Assembly: GCF_004348545.1 (NCBI RefSeq)
Contig: NZ_SMKL01000005.1
Location: 1-64,000, forward strand
DNA length: 64,000 bases
DNA from: Jiangella ureilytica
GTDB lineage: Bacteria > Actinomycetota > Actinomycetes > Jiangellales > Jiangellaceae
Direction of reading: 5' to 3'
Positions within the stretch are counted from its first letter, which is position 1. Every line of letters starts with the position of its first letter. The notes under the pieces were generated by a model that saw only the letters and a list, made by a program, of their open reading frames with translations, ran no database searches and was not told the origin of the DNA. Both the position numbers and the translations under genes were made by a program. This document shows, piece after piece, positions 49,776 through 58,400 of this stretch.

Positions 49776-50396
49776 ATGCAGTTCATCAGGGGTGCCGCGG
49801 TCTGCGGTGTCATCATTGCCGCGCTGGTCGCGGGCGGGCCGGCAGCGGGCGCGGCGCCGGTCGCAGGGCCGGGCAACGGGCAGGGTGCCGGGCCGGTCTC
49901 GACGGCGGTCTCCACGGCGGGTGTGGCGGCGACGACCGGGTCCCGCCACTGCGGATCCCTGCGGCCGCCGCGACATCTCCGGTGGCTCGACGGTTTCGCG
50001 CTCAGGTGGGTGCCGCCGGGCATCGGGCCGCTCGTCACCGACTTCGCCTACGAGTGGGACGACGTCGGCTTCCGGTCGCGGGTCTGGGAGTCCGGCCCCT
50101 ATCCCGACGAGTCCTACCGGGTCGACCTCCAGGTCACGGTCATGCGCAGCCCGTCCTTCACCGATGTCGCGGCGCTGCGCGGGTTCCTGGCCGGCTACCT
50201 CGAGCGCGACCCCGCCGCCTGGGCCACCGAGCCGTTCGACCATCCCGACGGCCCCGGCTTCCTCGATGTCGGCGAGTTGTTCTGGCTGGCCGCCCCTGGC
50301 GTCGCCGTCCGTGTCCTCGGCGGCGGCGAGCAGGTCGACCTGCGCGATCTCACCCGCACGGCCTGTGCGGTGAGGCAGGTGATGCCCATGAGGTGA
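49776..50396 (+). CDS. Small secreted protein of unknown function
   Basis: 206 aa. A signal peptide (residues 1-26, ending AGAAP) and an Ala/Gly/Val-rich spacer precede a compact domain (about 58-206) with two cysteines (C59 and C197), probably disulfide-linked. It contains WLDGFALRWVPPGIG, which resembles small actinobacterial exported proteins without assigned function. ATG at 49776 with GAGAGG 10 nt upstream. A strong hairpin lies 65 bp past the stop. Confidence 0.75.
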   Translation: MQFIRGAAVCGVIIAALVAGGPAAGAAPVAGPGNGQGAGPVSTAVSTAGVAATTGSRHCGSLRPPRHLRWLDGFALRWVPPGIGPLVTDFAYEWDDVGFRSRVWESGPYPDESYRVDLQVTVMRSPSFTDVAALRGFLAGYLERDPAAWATEPFDHPDGPGFLDVGELFWLAAPGVAVRVLGGGEQVDLRDLTRTACAVRQVMPMR

Positions 50397-50461
50397 CATT
50401 CGAACCCGGGCCGGCGGGCGCACCCCGGCGCCCGCCGCCCCGTCGCCCTGCTGTGTCGGCT

Positions 50462-50498
50462 CACCGCCCTGGCACTCGGCGTGAGTGCCAGGGCGGTG
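50462..50498. terminator. Bidirectional terminator hairpin between convergent genes
   Basis: Perfect 16-bp stem (50462-50477 with 50483-50498), loop GGCGT, between the plus-strand gene ending at 50396 and the minus-strand gene ending at 50519. Confidence 0.85.
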
Positions 50499-50518
50499 CC
50501 GGGGATCCGTGGCGCTGG

Positions 50519-51622
50519 TCAGCTGCAGCCGAGCCCCATCTGGTAGAGCGGCATCGTGGTCCCGGCGTCGTCGACCGGCACCTCGTCGGTGATCAGCTGG
50601 TCGCCGTCCTTGCCGCTGCTGTCCACGCCGCCAGCGGCCAGCATGTCGGCGTAGAGCCAGACCGTCTCGGCGTAATCGCCCTCGGAGGCGATCTCCAGCA
50701 GCACCGGCCACTCGCGCGAGGTGGCCATGGCGGCGACGGCCTCGTCGGCGGCGGCGGTGTCGCCGGCCTCGATGGCCGTGCCCCACTGGCGGATCCAGGC
50801 GCAGGCCACCTCGCCGGCGACGGTCGCACCCACGTGGTAGCGGTCGGCCACGCCGTCGAGGCCCAGCGTGGCCGGGTCGAAGCCGGCAGGGGTCGGGACG
50901 CCCTCGAGCATCTCGGCGACCACCGAGGTCTGCTCGTCGGGCTTGATGACCGTGTCGGGCATGGCGGCGAGCCAGGTGTCCACGTCGGTCTCGGTCAGCA
51001 GAGCGAGCACGGCCTCGTAGGACTCCTGGTCGTCGAACGTGCGGCCCACGGCCTCCATGGCGTAGCCGTTCTGCTGCCAGATCGTCGTGAAGACCGGGCC
51101 TGCGCCGGAGTACTGGATCAGCACCGCCTCGTGGCCGGCGACGGTGACCGCGTCCTCGTGGTCGATGCTGTCGCGGCGGTCGGCCAGCAGGCTCTCGTAC
51201 CGGTCGCCGCCGATCCAGCTCAGTTCCAGCTCGTCGGTGCCGTCGCCGAAGGTCACCTCGCCCTCGTCGACGGAGAACTCGTAGGCGCGCACGACGCCCC
51301 AGTCCGGCCCGTCGACGATCAGCCGGGGCGCCGACTCGGCCACCTCGAGCAGTTCGGCGGCCCAGGCGGGCTGGTCGTCACCGCCGGGCTGAACGACCAG
51401 CACACCGGCGGCCACCGCGGCCGCCGCGCCGGCCAGCACCACCAGACGCCGGGCACCGCGACGCCGTCGTGGCGGCTCCGTCCCCGGCATGGACTCCAGA
51501 ACGGACGTGGACATGATCTCCTCCATCAGGTCGGCCTCGGCCGCGCGAAGGGGCAACGCCGCGGCGTCGGCGTCGCTGACCCGTGCGGTCCGCTCGACCA
51601 GCGAGTCCAGCTCGTCCCTCAT
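50519..51622 (-). CDS. Membrane-anchored protein coupled to an ECF sigma factor
   Basis: 367 aa. A cytoplasmic N-terminus (about 55 residues), one membrane helix (about 58-77, LVVLAGAAAAVAAGVLVV), then an extracytoplasmic domain of 290 residues with two late cysteines. The topology matches anti-sigma-like proteins of the CU044_5270 type found behind ECF sigma genes. The ATG at 51622 overlaps the sigma stop by 4 bp. No zinc HxxxCxxC motif is present, so a classical ZAS anti-sigma activity is not supported. Confidence 0.8.
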   Translation of the reverse strand: MRDELDSLVERTARVSDADAAALPLRAAEADLMEEIMSTSVLESMPGTEPPRRRRGARRLVVLAGAAAAVAAGVLVVQPGGDDQPAWAAELLEVAESAPRLIVDGPDWGVVRAYEFSVDEGEVTFGDGTDELELSWIGGDRYESLLADRRDSIDHEDAVTVAGHEAVLIQYSGAGPVFTTIWQQNGYAMEAVGRTFDDQESYEAVLALLTETDVDTWLAAMPDTVIKPDEQTSVVAEMLEGVPTPAGFDPATLGLDGVADRYHVGATVAGEVACAWIRQWGTAIEAGDTAAADEAVAAMATSREWPVLLEIASEGDYAETVWLYADMLAAGGVDSSGKDGDQLITDEVPVDDAGTTMPLYQMGLGCS

Positions 51623-52233
51623 GTCCCCTCCTCCAGCCGGACGGACAGCCGTCCGTCACCGTTCACATGTCCGGTCCGCGCCTGGCGTTCGCCCGGCCGG
51701 CCGACAGCCTCCAGTTCCGTCCGCAGCCGGTTGCGGGCGCGGTGCAGGCGGGTGCGCACGGTGGCCGGCGGCAGCGACATCGCGGTCGCCAGCTCGGCCG
51801 GGGCGAGACCCTCCCAGCTGGTCAGGCGGAGCAGCTCGCGGTCGTCGTCGGAGAGCCGCAGCATCGCGTCGCGCACCGTCGCGGCCGCGTCGTCCTCGTC
51901 GTGGCTGACCACGTCCGGCCTGGTCTGAAGCTCCTCGCGGAGCCGCTCGCCCAGCCGGGTCCGGCGCCTGACTCCGCGCACGTGGTTGGCCAGCACCCGC
52001 CGGGCGACGCCGTAGAGCCAGGGCCGGGCGTCGGGGCCGGGCGGAACGTCGTCGATGCGGCGCCAGGCCACCAGGAACGTCTCGGCGACGATGTCCGCGG
52101 CGTCCTCGGCGGCGTCGACGCGGCGCAGCGCGTAGCCCAGGATCGCGCGCGACTCCGCCGCGAACACGGCCTCGAACCGGGCACGCCTGGACGCATGGTC
52201 GTCGTCGCGGTGGGGTCGACTCCAGGTCGCCAC
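51619..52233 (-). CDS. ECF-type RNA polymerase sigma factor
   Basis: 204 aa. Region 2 (about 20-85; ALRRVDAAEDAADIVAETFLVAWRRIDDVP) and region 4 (about 125-180; LSDDDRELLRLTSWEGLAPAELATAMSLPPATVRTRLHRARNRLR) are intact. GTG at 52233 is preferred over the ORF-opening GTG at 52269 because AAGGAG lies 4 nt upstream. Co-translated with the membrane protein 50519-51622, which may hold or sense for it. The C-terminal tail of about 25 residues is basic. Confidence 0.9.
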   Translation of the reverse strand: MATWSRPHRDDDHASRRARFEAVFAAESRAILGYALRRVDAAEDAADIVAETFLVAWRRIDDVPPGPDARPWLYGVARRVLANHVRGVRRRTRLGERLREELQTRPDVVSHDEDDAAATVRDAMLRLSDDDRELLRLTSWEGLAPAELATAMSLPPATVRTRLHRARNRLRTELEAVGRPGERQARTGHVNGDGRLSVRLEEGT

Positions 52234-52255
52234 GCCGCTCCTTCCCGCTGTCGTC

Positions 52256-52281
52256 GGAACTGCCGTCACTGTTCATGTGTC
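52256..52281 (+). promoter_or_regulatory. Possible ECF-type promoter ahead of the SARP gene
   Basis: GGAAC (52256-52260) and GTC (52279-52281), 18 bp apart, resemble ECF -35/-10 elements and point towards the ATG at 52371. Low information content; could be chance. Confidence 0.25.
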
Positions 52282-52370
52282 CCGACGAGGCCCGGGCGTT
52301 TCACCGGCGGCCCGATTCGTGCGGAACGCCGTCGGGCCGGTGACCGCATCGGGCCTGCTGACGAGCGAGG

Positions 52371-55300
52371 ATGACAGCGTCCCGCGACTACGGCGATGCT
52401 GGACCGGTGACCGCTACGCCGAACTCCGGCGCCGCCGCCTGGCAGCAGGACGGCCGCGACGTGCGGATCGCCCTGCTCGGCCCCTTCGAGGTGCTGCGCG
52501 ACGGCTTCCCGGTGCTCGTCACCAGCGAGCGGCTGCGCGGCGTCCTCGCGGTGCTGGCGGCGTCGGCGGCGCGGACGGTGTCGGCCGACGTCATCGGCGA
52601 GCACGTGTGGGGCGACGCGCCGCCGGTGAACCTGCGCCGGACGGTGCAGACGGGGATCGCACGGCTGCGCGCCATGCTGCCCGACGACGCGATCGTCAGG
52701 CGGCCGGGCGGATACGTGCTCGACCTCGGGCCCGGTCAGGTCGACGCCCTGCGGTTCGAGGCGCTGCTCGACGAGGCCGCGGCCATCGCCGACCCGCACA
52801 CCGAGCGCAAGCTCGTCGGCCAGGCGCTGGAGCTTTGGCGTGGCGTCCCGTACCTCGGCGTCGAGGCCCGCGCGCTGGCGTCGGTCGAGGTCCCGCGGCT
52901 GACCGAGCGCTACCTGGGCGCCCTCGAACGGGCCGCCGACCTGTCCCTGGCCGCCGGCGAGATCGACGAGTCGGCCGCTCGGCTCCGGGCCGAGACCGCG
53001 CGGCACCCGCTGCGCGAGTCGCTCTGGGCCCGGCTCCTGCGGCTGCTCGCGGCCGCGGGCCGGACGGCCGAGGCGCTGGCGACCTACGACGACGTGCGCC
53101 GGCGGCTGGCTGACGAGCTCGGCGCCGACCCGGGTCCGGAGCTGCGGCGGCTGCACGCCGAGCTCCTGGATCCCGGCGCGGACCCGGTAGCGGCTGACCC
53201 GGTGACCTCGTCGGCGCCGGGCGTGCCGCCGCGTGCGCCGGTGCCCTCGACGGACCCTGCCCGGGGCCCTGCCTCGGGCCCTGCGTCCGGCGTGGTCCCG
53301 GGCTCGGCGTCGGGATCGGCATCGGCCGGGGTGGACGTCGGCGCGGTGCGCCCGCGGCAGCTGCCCGCCGACATCGAGCTCGTCGGCCGGGCCGGGCTGC
53401 TCGAAGCGCTCGACGAGGCGTTCCGCACCGACGACCCGGCCGCTCCGGGGACGGTGGCGGTCGCGATGACGGGGCAGGGCGGGGCCGGGAAGACGGCGCT
53501 GGCCGTGCACTGGGCGCACCGGCGGCAGGAGTGGTTCCCCGACGGCCAGATCTTCGTCGACTTGCGCGGCTTCGCCGACCGCCGGCCGGTCGAGCCGCTC
53601 ACGGCGCTCGGCGAGGTCCTCGGCAGCCTCGGCGTCCCGCCCGACCAGGTTCCGGCCGGGGTGGACGCCCGCGCGGCGCTCTATCGGACGCTGCTCGCCG
53701 GCCGCCGCCTGCTCGTCGTGCTCGACAACGTGCGCGACTCCGAGCAGGTCCGCCCCCTCCTTCCCGGCGCGGCCGGCCGCGTGCTGGTCACCAGCCGAAG
53801 CACGCTGCGCGGACTGTCGGCGCGCGAGGGCGCCCGGCGGATCACCGTCGACCAGTTGCCCGCCGCCGACGCCGTCGCGTTGCTCGGCGAGCGACTGCGC
53901 CGGCACGGCCTGACCGTCGGCCCCGACGATGCCACGACGGCCGCCGCCGGTGAGGGCAGCGACAGCTCGGCCGGCGAGATCCCCATCGACGGCGTGACCC
54001 TCGCCGAGCTGGCCGAGCTGTGCGAACGGCTGCCGCTGGCGCTGGTCATCGCGGCCGAGTACCTCGCTCGGCACCGCGACCTGGACCCGTCGGCGCTGGT
54101 TCGCGAGCTCCGTGACGGCCGGACCCGGCTGGAGGCGCTGGACGACCTCGGGGACGGCCCGACGGCGAGCGTGCGAGCCGTCCTCTCGTGGTCGTATGCG
54201 GCGCTGGACCCGGAGGCCGCCCGGGCCTTCCGCCTGCTGGCCCACCTGACCCCGTTCGAGTTCAGCGCCGAGCTGGCGGGCAGCGTCGCCGCCCGCCCGG
54301 TCCCCGACATGCGTCGGCTGCTCGACCACCTCGCCGACCTGTCACTCCTGGCCAGCGTCCGCGGCCGCTACCGGTTCCACGACCTCGTGCGGGTGTACGC
54401 GGCGGTGCTGTGCGAGGCCACTGACGACGGCGAGGAACGGTGGGCGGCGTCGATCCGCGGACTCGACTGGTACCTCCACAGCGTCTGCAACGCCGCCCAA
54501 CGCCTGCGCCCCCGCCGGCAGGAGTACCCGCCGCCGGCCCTGACGCCCGGCGTGCGGCCGATGGCGTTCGACGACCCCGAGTCGGCCCGTGACTGGTGCG
54601 TCACGGAGCACCGGGCGCTGGCGTTCGCCACGCAGCGGGCGTACGACTTCGGCAGGTACGAGCAGACCTGGCGGCTCGCCTGGGACTTCGGCCGCGTGCT
54701 GCTCATCGGCACCGCCCATCGGGACCTGCGCGTCGCTGTCGCCAGGCTCGGGGTGGCCGCCGCGGAGCACCTCGGTGCGGCCGCGCTGTACATCGCCCAG
54801 AGCAACCTCGGCAACGCCTACCAGCGCAGCGGCGACAGCCTCGAGGCCGTCGCGTGCCTGCGCGAGGCGCTCGCCGGCTGCCGGGCCGCCGGCGATGTCG
54901 GCACCGAGTCGGCCGTCCTGGTGAACCTGGCGATCGCGCAGAACCGGGCCGGCGACAAGGAGGGCGCGGTCGGCTCCTGTCGCGCCGCGCTCGAGGCGGC
55001 GGCACGGTGGGAGGCCGACCCCGCGCCGGCCATGATCGCTCCCGCGGTCGCGGTCTGCCACTTCAACCTCGGCCACGCCCTCGTGGAACTGGGGCGCTTC
55101 GACGAGGGCATCGCCGAGACCCGGACGGCGCTCGAGCTGTCGCGCCGGGACGGTCACCGGATCATCGAGGGCCTGTGTCTGAGCAGCCTGGCCGAGGCGC
55201 ACCTGCTGACCGGCGATCTCGACCGCGCCGAGACATGCGCCGCCGAGGCGAAGACGGTGCTGCGCACCATGGGTGCGACCGATGGCCTGGTCGACGTGCT

Positions 55301-55436
55301 GCTGACCGAGGTCCGCCTCGGGTCGGCGCGGGGCCGCCCCGGCGACGCGCGGCCGGCCTACGACGAGGCACTCAGGCTCCTGGGATCGTCGCCGGATCCG
55401 CGGCGGGACCTGCTCGACGCGGCGATGGCCGGCTGA
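52371..55436 (+). CDS. SARP/AfsR-type regulator: winged helix, BTAD, NB-ARC and TPR
   Basis: 1021 aa. OmpR-like winged helix (about 31-115), BTAD bacterial transcriptional activation domain (about 120-260), an Ala/Pro/Ser linker (265-325), an NB-ARC ATPase with P-loop GQGGAGKTALA (about 367) and VVLDNVRD Walker B, then TPR-like helices (about 780-1000). AfsR/SARP proteins activate secondary metabolism in actinomycetes. No biosynthetic cluster is adjacent. ATG at 52371; GTG at 52407 is an alternative. Its 3' end overlaps the AraC gene by 65 bp. Confidence 0.92.
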   Translation: MTASRDYGDAGPVTATPNSGAAAWQQDGRDVRIALLGPFEVLRDGFPVLVTSERLRGVLAVLAASAARTVSADVIGEHVWGDAPPVNLRRTVQTGIARLRAMLPDDAIVRRPGGYVLDLGPGQVDALRFEALLDEAAAIADPHTERKLVGQALELWRGVPYLGVEARALASVEVPRLTERYLGALERAADLSLAAGEIDESAARLRAETARHPLRESLWARLLRLLAAAGRTAEALATYDDVRRRLADELGADPGPELRRLHAELLDPGADPVAADPVTSSAPGVPPRAPVPSTDPARGPASGPASGVVPGSASGSASAGVDVGAVRPRQLPADIELVGRAGLLEALDEAFRTDDPAAPGTVAVAMTGQGGAGKTALAVHWAHRRQEWFPDGQIFVDLRGFADRRPVEPLTALGEVLGSLGVPPDQVPAGVDARAALYRTLLAGRRLLVVLDNVRDSEQVRPLLPGAAGRVLVTSRSTLRGLSAREGARRITVDQLPAADAVALLGERLRRHGLTVGPDDATTAAAGEGSDSSAGEIPIDGVTLAELAELCERLPLALVIAAEYLARHRDLDPSALVRELRDGRTRLEALDDLGDGPTASVRAVLSWSYAALDPEAARAFRLLAHLTPFEFSAELAGSVAARPVPDMRRLLDHLADLSLLASVRGRYRFHDLVRVYAAVLCEATDDGEERWAASIRGLDWYLHSVCNAAQRLRPRRQEYPPPALTPGVRPMAFDDPESARDWCVTEHRALAFATQRAYDFGRYEQTWRLAWDFGRVLLIGTAHRDLRVAVARLGVAAAEHLGAAALYIAQSNLGNAYQRSGDSLEAVACLREALAGCRAAGDVGTESAVLVNLAIAQNRAGDKEGAVGSCRAALEAAARWEADPAPAMIAPAVAVCHFNLGHALVELGRFDEGIAETRTALELSRRDGHRIIEGLCLSSLAEAHLLTGDLDRAETCAAEAKTVLRTMGATDGLVDVLLTEVRLGSARGRPGDARPAYDEALRLLGSSPDPRRDLLDAAMAG

Positions 55437-56343
55437 TCGCCCGGTGCTGCGACGGCGTCAGCCCGCGCCGCCGCTTGAACGCGGCGCTGAGCGCGAACGC
55501 GCTGCCGTACCCGACCCGCCGGGCGATCGCCTCGATGGTCGCGTCGGTCTCGCGCAGCAGGTCGGCGGCCATGCCAAGCCGCCAGCCGGCGAGGTAGCCC
55601 ATGGGCGGCGCGCCGACCTGCGCGGCGAACTCGCGCGCGAGGAACGCCCGCGATACCCGGGCGGCCGCGGCCAGCGAGGCGACCGTCCACGGGTGCCCGG
55701 GATCGTCGTGCAGCAGGCGGAGCGCCCGGCTCACCGGGGAGTCGTCGAGCCGCCGGTACCAGTGCGGCGCGCGCGCCTGCGGCCGGTCGAACCAGCCGCG
55801 CAGCGTCGACACCAGCATGAGGTCGAGGAGGCGGTCGAGCACGACCTGCTGCCCCGGCCGCTCGGTGGCGATCTCGGCGGCGACGACGTCGAGCATGGGG
55901 CACGGGCAGTCGGTCTCGGCGATGACCAGCATCCGCGGCAGCGCCTCGAGCAGCCGCTCGCTGATGCCGGCGGCGCCGTCGTAGCTCCCGGTCAGCACGA
56001 CGGTGCCGCCGTCGGCCCCGGGGTCGCAGGTGCGCCCGGCCGCACCGGCCCGAGCGCTCCACGCGCAGTAGTCCGCCAGCGTGACGGTGTCCTCGGGCCG
56101 CGCCGCCGGGTCGACGGCGACGATGTACGGCTCGGGGCCGCGGACGACGGCGACGTCGCCGCCGCCCACCCGCACCGCGGCGCCGTCGGGCGGCAGGATC
56201 CACGCGGTTCCCCGTACGACGGCGAGAAGCGTGAGCTCGGAGCCGGTCGCGAACCGCACGGACCACCGCGGGTCGAGCACCGTCCGGCAGACCAGCGCGC
56301 CGTGGGCCCGGACGTCGCCGAGCAGATCGGTGAGGGCATCCAC
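55372..56343 (-). CDS. AraC-family transcriptional regulator
   Basis: 323 aa. An N-terminal cupin-type sensor of the RCS/AraC_binding kind (about 1-190; the PCP cysteines at TDCPCPML may bind a metal) precedes two AraC helix-turn-helices (about 215-310; SLAAAARVSRAFLAREF and IARRVGYGSAFALSAAFKRRRG). ATG at 56343. It is divergent from the NmrA-like gene. The 80-bp gap contains the direct repeat TTCAG-N4-TTCAG (about 56381-56394), a possible AraC site. Confidence 0.9.
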   Translation of the reverse strand: MDALTDLLGDVRAHGALVCRTVLDPRWSVRFATGSELTLLAVVRGTAWILPPDGAAVRVGGGDVAVVRGPEPYIVAVDPAARPEDTVTLADYCAWSARAGAAGRTCDPGADGGTVVLTGSYDGAAGISERLLEALPRMLVIAETDCPCPMLDVVAAEIATERPGQQVVLDRLLDLMLVSTLRGWFDRPQARAPHWYRRLDDSPVSRALRLLHDDPGHPWTVASLAAAARVSRAFLAREFAAQVGAPPMGYLAGWRLGMAADLLRETDATIEAIARRVGYGSAFALSAAFKRRRGLTPSQHRAISRPSPRRAGPAADPATIPGA

Positions 56344-56423
56344 CCTCCCACGGTAGACGATGACGCATGGATCGGAGCGTTCAGACCATTCAGCGTCTCC
56401 AGGATCGCGGGTTGGCTGGCGGT

Positions 56424-57254
56424 ATGACGATTCTCATCACCGGCGCCACCGGCAAGGTGGGCCGCCGGGTCGCCGCCGGCCTTCACGACCTCGGCGTGCC
56501 CTTCCGGGTGGCCGGGCGCGCCAGCACCCCGCCGTTCGACTGGACCGACGACTCGACCTGGGGGCCCGTGCTCGACGGCGTGCGCTCGGCCTTCGTGGTG
56601 CCGCTCGACGGCGCGCAGCTCACGCGGCCGTTCCTTGCGGCCGCCGCCGGCCGCGGCGTGCGGCGCATCGTGCTGCTCTCGGGCCGCGGCGTCGACGTGC
56701 CGGACTACCTGCCGCCGGACGTGATGGCGGGCAACGTGCACGTCGACGGCGAGGCGGCGCTGCGTTCCAGCCCGGTCGACTGGACCATCCTCCGGCCGGG
56801 CTGGTTCGCGCAGAACTTCAGCGAGGGCTTCTTCCGCGACGCGGTCCTGGCCGGCGATCTGCGGCTGCCCGCGGGCGACGGCGCCACGAGCTTCGTCGAC
56901 GCCGGCGACATCGCCGCGGTCGCGGTGGCCGCGCTGACCGAGCACGGCCACGCCGGGCAGACCTATGAGCTGTCCGGGCCGCGGGCGCTGACCATGGCCG
57001 AGGCGGCCGCGGAGATCTCGGCGGCCGGCCGGGAGGTGCGCTACACGCACGTCCCGCACGACGACTTCGTCCGTGAGCTGGTGGATCAGGGCTGGTCGAA
57101 GGCCGACGCCGAGGGCCATGCCATCAGCGTGAGCCCGGTCCGCCGCGGCATCGAGGCCTACCTCTCCGACGGTGTCGAGCGGGCCCTCGGCCGGCCGGCC
57201 CGCGACTTCCGCGACGTCGTACGCGACGCCGCGGAAGCCGGGGCCTGGGCGTGA
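56424..57254 (+). CDS. NmrA-like NAD(P)H-binding protein
   Basis: 276 aa atypical SDR. The N-terminal TGATGKVGRRVAAGL cofactor loop is intact; LRPGWFAQNF and the AAEISAAGREVRYTHV C-terminal block are typical of the NmrA/QOR2 group. No YxxxK. ATG at 56424; the longer ORF start at 56367 would extend the N-terminus past the cofactor loop. Likely regulated by the divergent AraC protein. Its stop overlaps the GTG of the decayed LuxR gene. Confidence 0.87.
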   Translation: MTILITGATGKVGRRVAAGLHDLGVPFRVAGRASTPPFDWTDDSTWGPVLDGVRSAFVVPLDGAQLTRPFLAAAAGRGVRRIVLLSGRGVDVPDYLPPDVMAGNVHVDGEAALRSSPVDWTILRPGWFAQNFSEGFFRDAVLAGDLRLPAGDGATSFVDAGDIAAVAVAALTEHGHAGQTYELSGPRALTMAEAAAEISAAGREVRYTHVPHDDFVRELVDQGWSKADAEGHAISVSPVRRGIEAYLSDGVERALGRPARDFRDVVRDAAEAGAWA

Positions 57255-57680
57255 CGGCCGACGGGGCCCTGACGACGCGGCAGCTGGAGGTGGCCACGCC
57301 ACCCGCCGCCGGGCGCGCGAACCGCGCCGCGAGATCGCTTCCGCCCTGTTCCTCGGGGCGCGGACGGTCGAGGGGTACGTGGCGGGCGACTGCGGGCTCT
57401 GGGGCCGGCTCGGCACGAGGACCCGGCGACGGTGTCGCTGCCGGTCTTGCTGGCGGCGTCGCCCGGTGGCGCGGCCGAGCCGGTCCACCTGACCCTGCGG
57501 CAGGGCCAGGTGGCCGCGCTCATCGCCGCCGGTGCCAGCAACGCCGACATCGCGGAGGCGCCGGGCATCACCGAGAAGACGGTCGACAAGCACGTCACTG
57601 CGATCAAGGGACGGACCGGCCCGGGCACGCGGACGGCGATCGCTGCGTCCTCCGCACCGGGTCCTCGCCCAGGTCGGCCG
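57251..57680 (+). pseudogene. Decayed LuxR-type regulator(s) with two HTH remnants
   Basis: Segment 1: LTTRQLEVATPPAAGRAN (from about 57278) continues in another frame as REIASALFLGARTVEGYV. Segment 2: LTLRQGQVAALIAAGASNAD, then IAEAPGITEKTVDKHVTAIK (about 57493-57608) in a third frame. Both match the LuxR helix-turn-helix at the end of NarL/LuxR regulators. At least one frameshift separates the pieces and no sensor domain is left. The GTG at 57251 overlaps the previous stop. Confidence 0.7.
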
Positions 57681-57710
57681 ACCCGCTCGACCGGCCGAGG
57701 CCCGTGCCGC

Positions 57711-57980
57711 TCAGCAGCGCCAGTCGAAGACGTACCAGTCCGGGTACCACGTGCCGCGGATGTGCGATGCCCAGCAGCCCAGGTAGAGGCGGTAGTTGCG
57801 CTTCTGCCGGCAGTCGGCGATGCCGTTCGTGCACCACTGCGTGCCCGAGGACTGCGTGGTGACCGTCTGCTGGGCCGTCGCCGCTCGGTCGGGCGTGGCG
57901 TGCGCGGGAGGGGTGAGCAGGCCGCCGACCGCGAAGGCGGCGACCACTCCTGTCGTGGCGAGGCGGGACGCGAGGCGCAT
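57711..57980 (-). CDS. Small secreted four-cysteine protein
   Basis: 89 aa. A signal peptide (residues 1-28, LTPPAHA cleavage) releases a mature peptide of about 60 residues with C50, C57, C69 and the C-terminal C89. The C-terminal half is rich in Trp/Tyr/Arg (KRNYRLYLGCWASHIRGTW). ATG at 57980 with AGGAG 8 nt upstream. It has its own promoter-like -10 TAGCGT (58022-58017) and an upstream direct repeat. No homologue recognised; it could be a structural, signalling or antimicrobial-type peptide. Confidence 0.7.
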   Translation of the reverse strand: MRLASRLATTGVVAAFAVGGLLTPPAHATPDRAATAQQTVTTQSSGTQWCTNGIADCRQKRNYRLYLGCWASHIRGTWYPDWYVFDWRC

Positions 57981-58043
57981 GGATCGACTCCTAGATCGCT
58001 GACTCGGACGAGTTCGACGCTAGGGAGTCGCTCTTTCGCCCCT

Positions 58044-58060
58044 GCTTCACGATCGCTTCA
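58044..58060 (-). promoter_or_regulatory. Direct-repeat site upstream of the small secreted-protein gene
   Basis: GCTTCA-N5-GCTTCA on the plus strand (period 11 bp) overlaps the -35 zone of a minus-strand -10 TAGCGT. The period and position are typical of OmpR-family response regulator sites. Confidence 0.4.
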
Positions 58061-58133
58061 TGAGTCCTGTTCCGGCCGCGGCCGCCTCATCGCCGCGATC
58101 GAGCCGGTGCGCTGAAGGCCCGAGAATGACGAG

Positions 58134-58164
58134 ACCCCAGGCCGTTGCCGCTCTGGCCTGGGGT
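58134..58164 (-). terminator. Hairpin downstream of tRNA-Arg
   Basis: Perfect 10-bp stem (58134-58143 with 58155-58164), 11-nt loop, starting 7 nt after the 3' end of the minus-strand tRNA. Confidence 0.65.
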
Positions 58165-58171
58165 GGAGGAG

Positions 58172-58244
58172 CGCGCCCGAAGGGATTCGAACCCCTAACC
58201 TTCTGATCCGTAGTCAGATGCTCTATCCGTTGAGCTACGGGCGC
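58172..58244 (-). tRNA. tRNA-Arg (anticodon ACG)
   Basis: 73 nt on the minus strand. Acceptor GCGCCCG (58244-58238) pairs with CGGGCGC (58179-58173), discriminator G. Anticodon loop CTACGGA with ACG at 58211-58209 (A34 is probably read as inosine). T-loop GTTCGAATC. CCA not encoded. Confidence 0.96.
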
Positions 58245-58400
58245 TCGATCCGCACGAGCGGACCGGTCACCGAGTGTACCGGTCCGAGCGGCCACGCCGA
58301 AATCGGATAACGTCGCGGCCCGGCGTCCGTCTGCCACCAGCGCGGAGACCACCTATACCGTGTGACATAACACCGCACCCACGACGAAGGGTCACTGCCC

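Noticed and set aside
52371-55436. SARP gene as a marker of an antibiotic gene cluster in this window
   Set aside because: No PKS, NRPS, terpene or RiPP genes are within reach; the neighbours are regulators and housekeeping genes.
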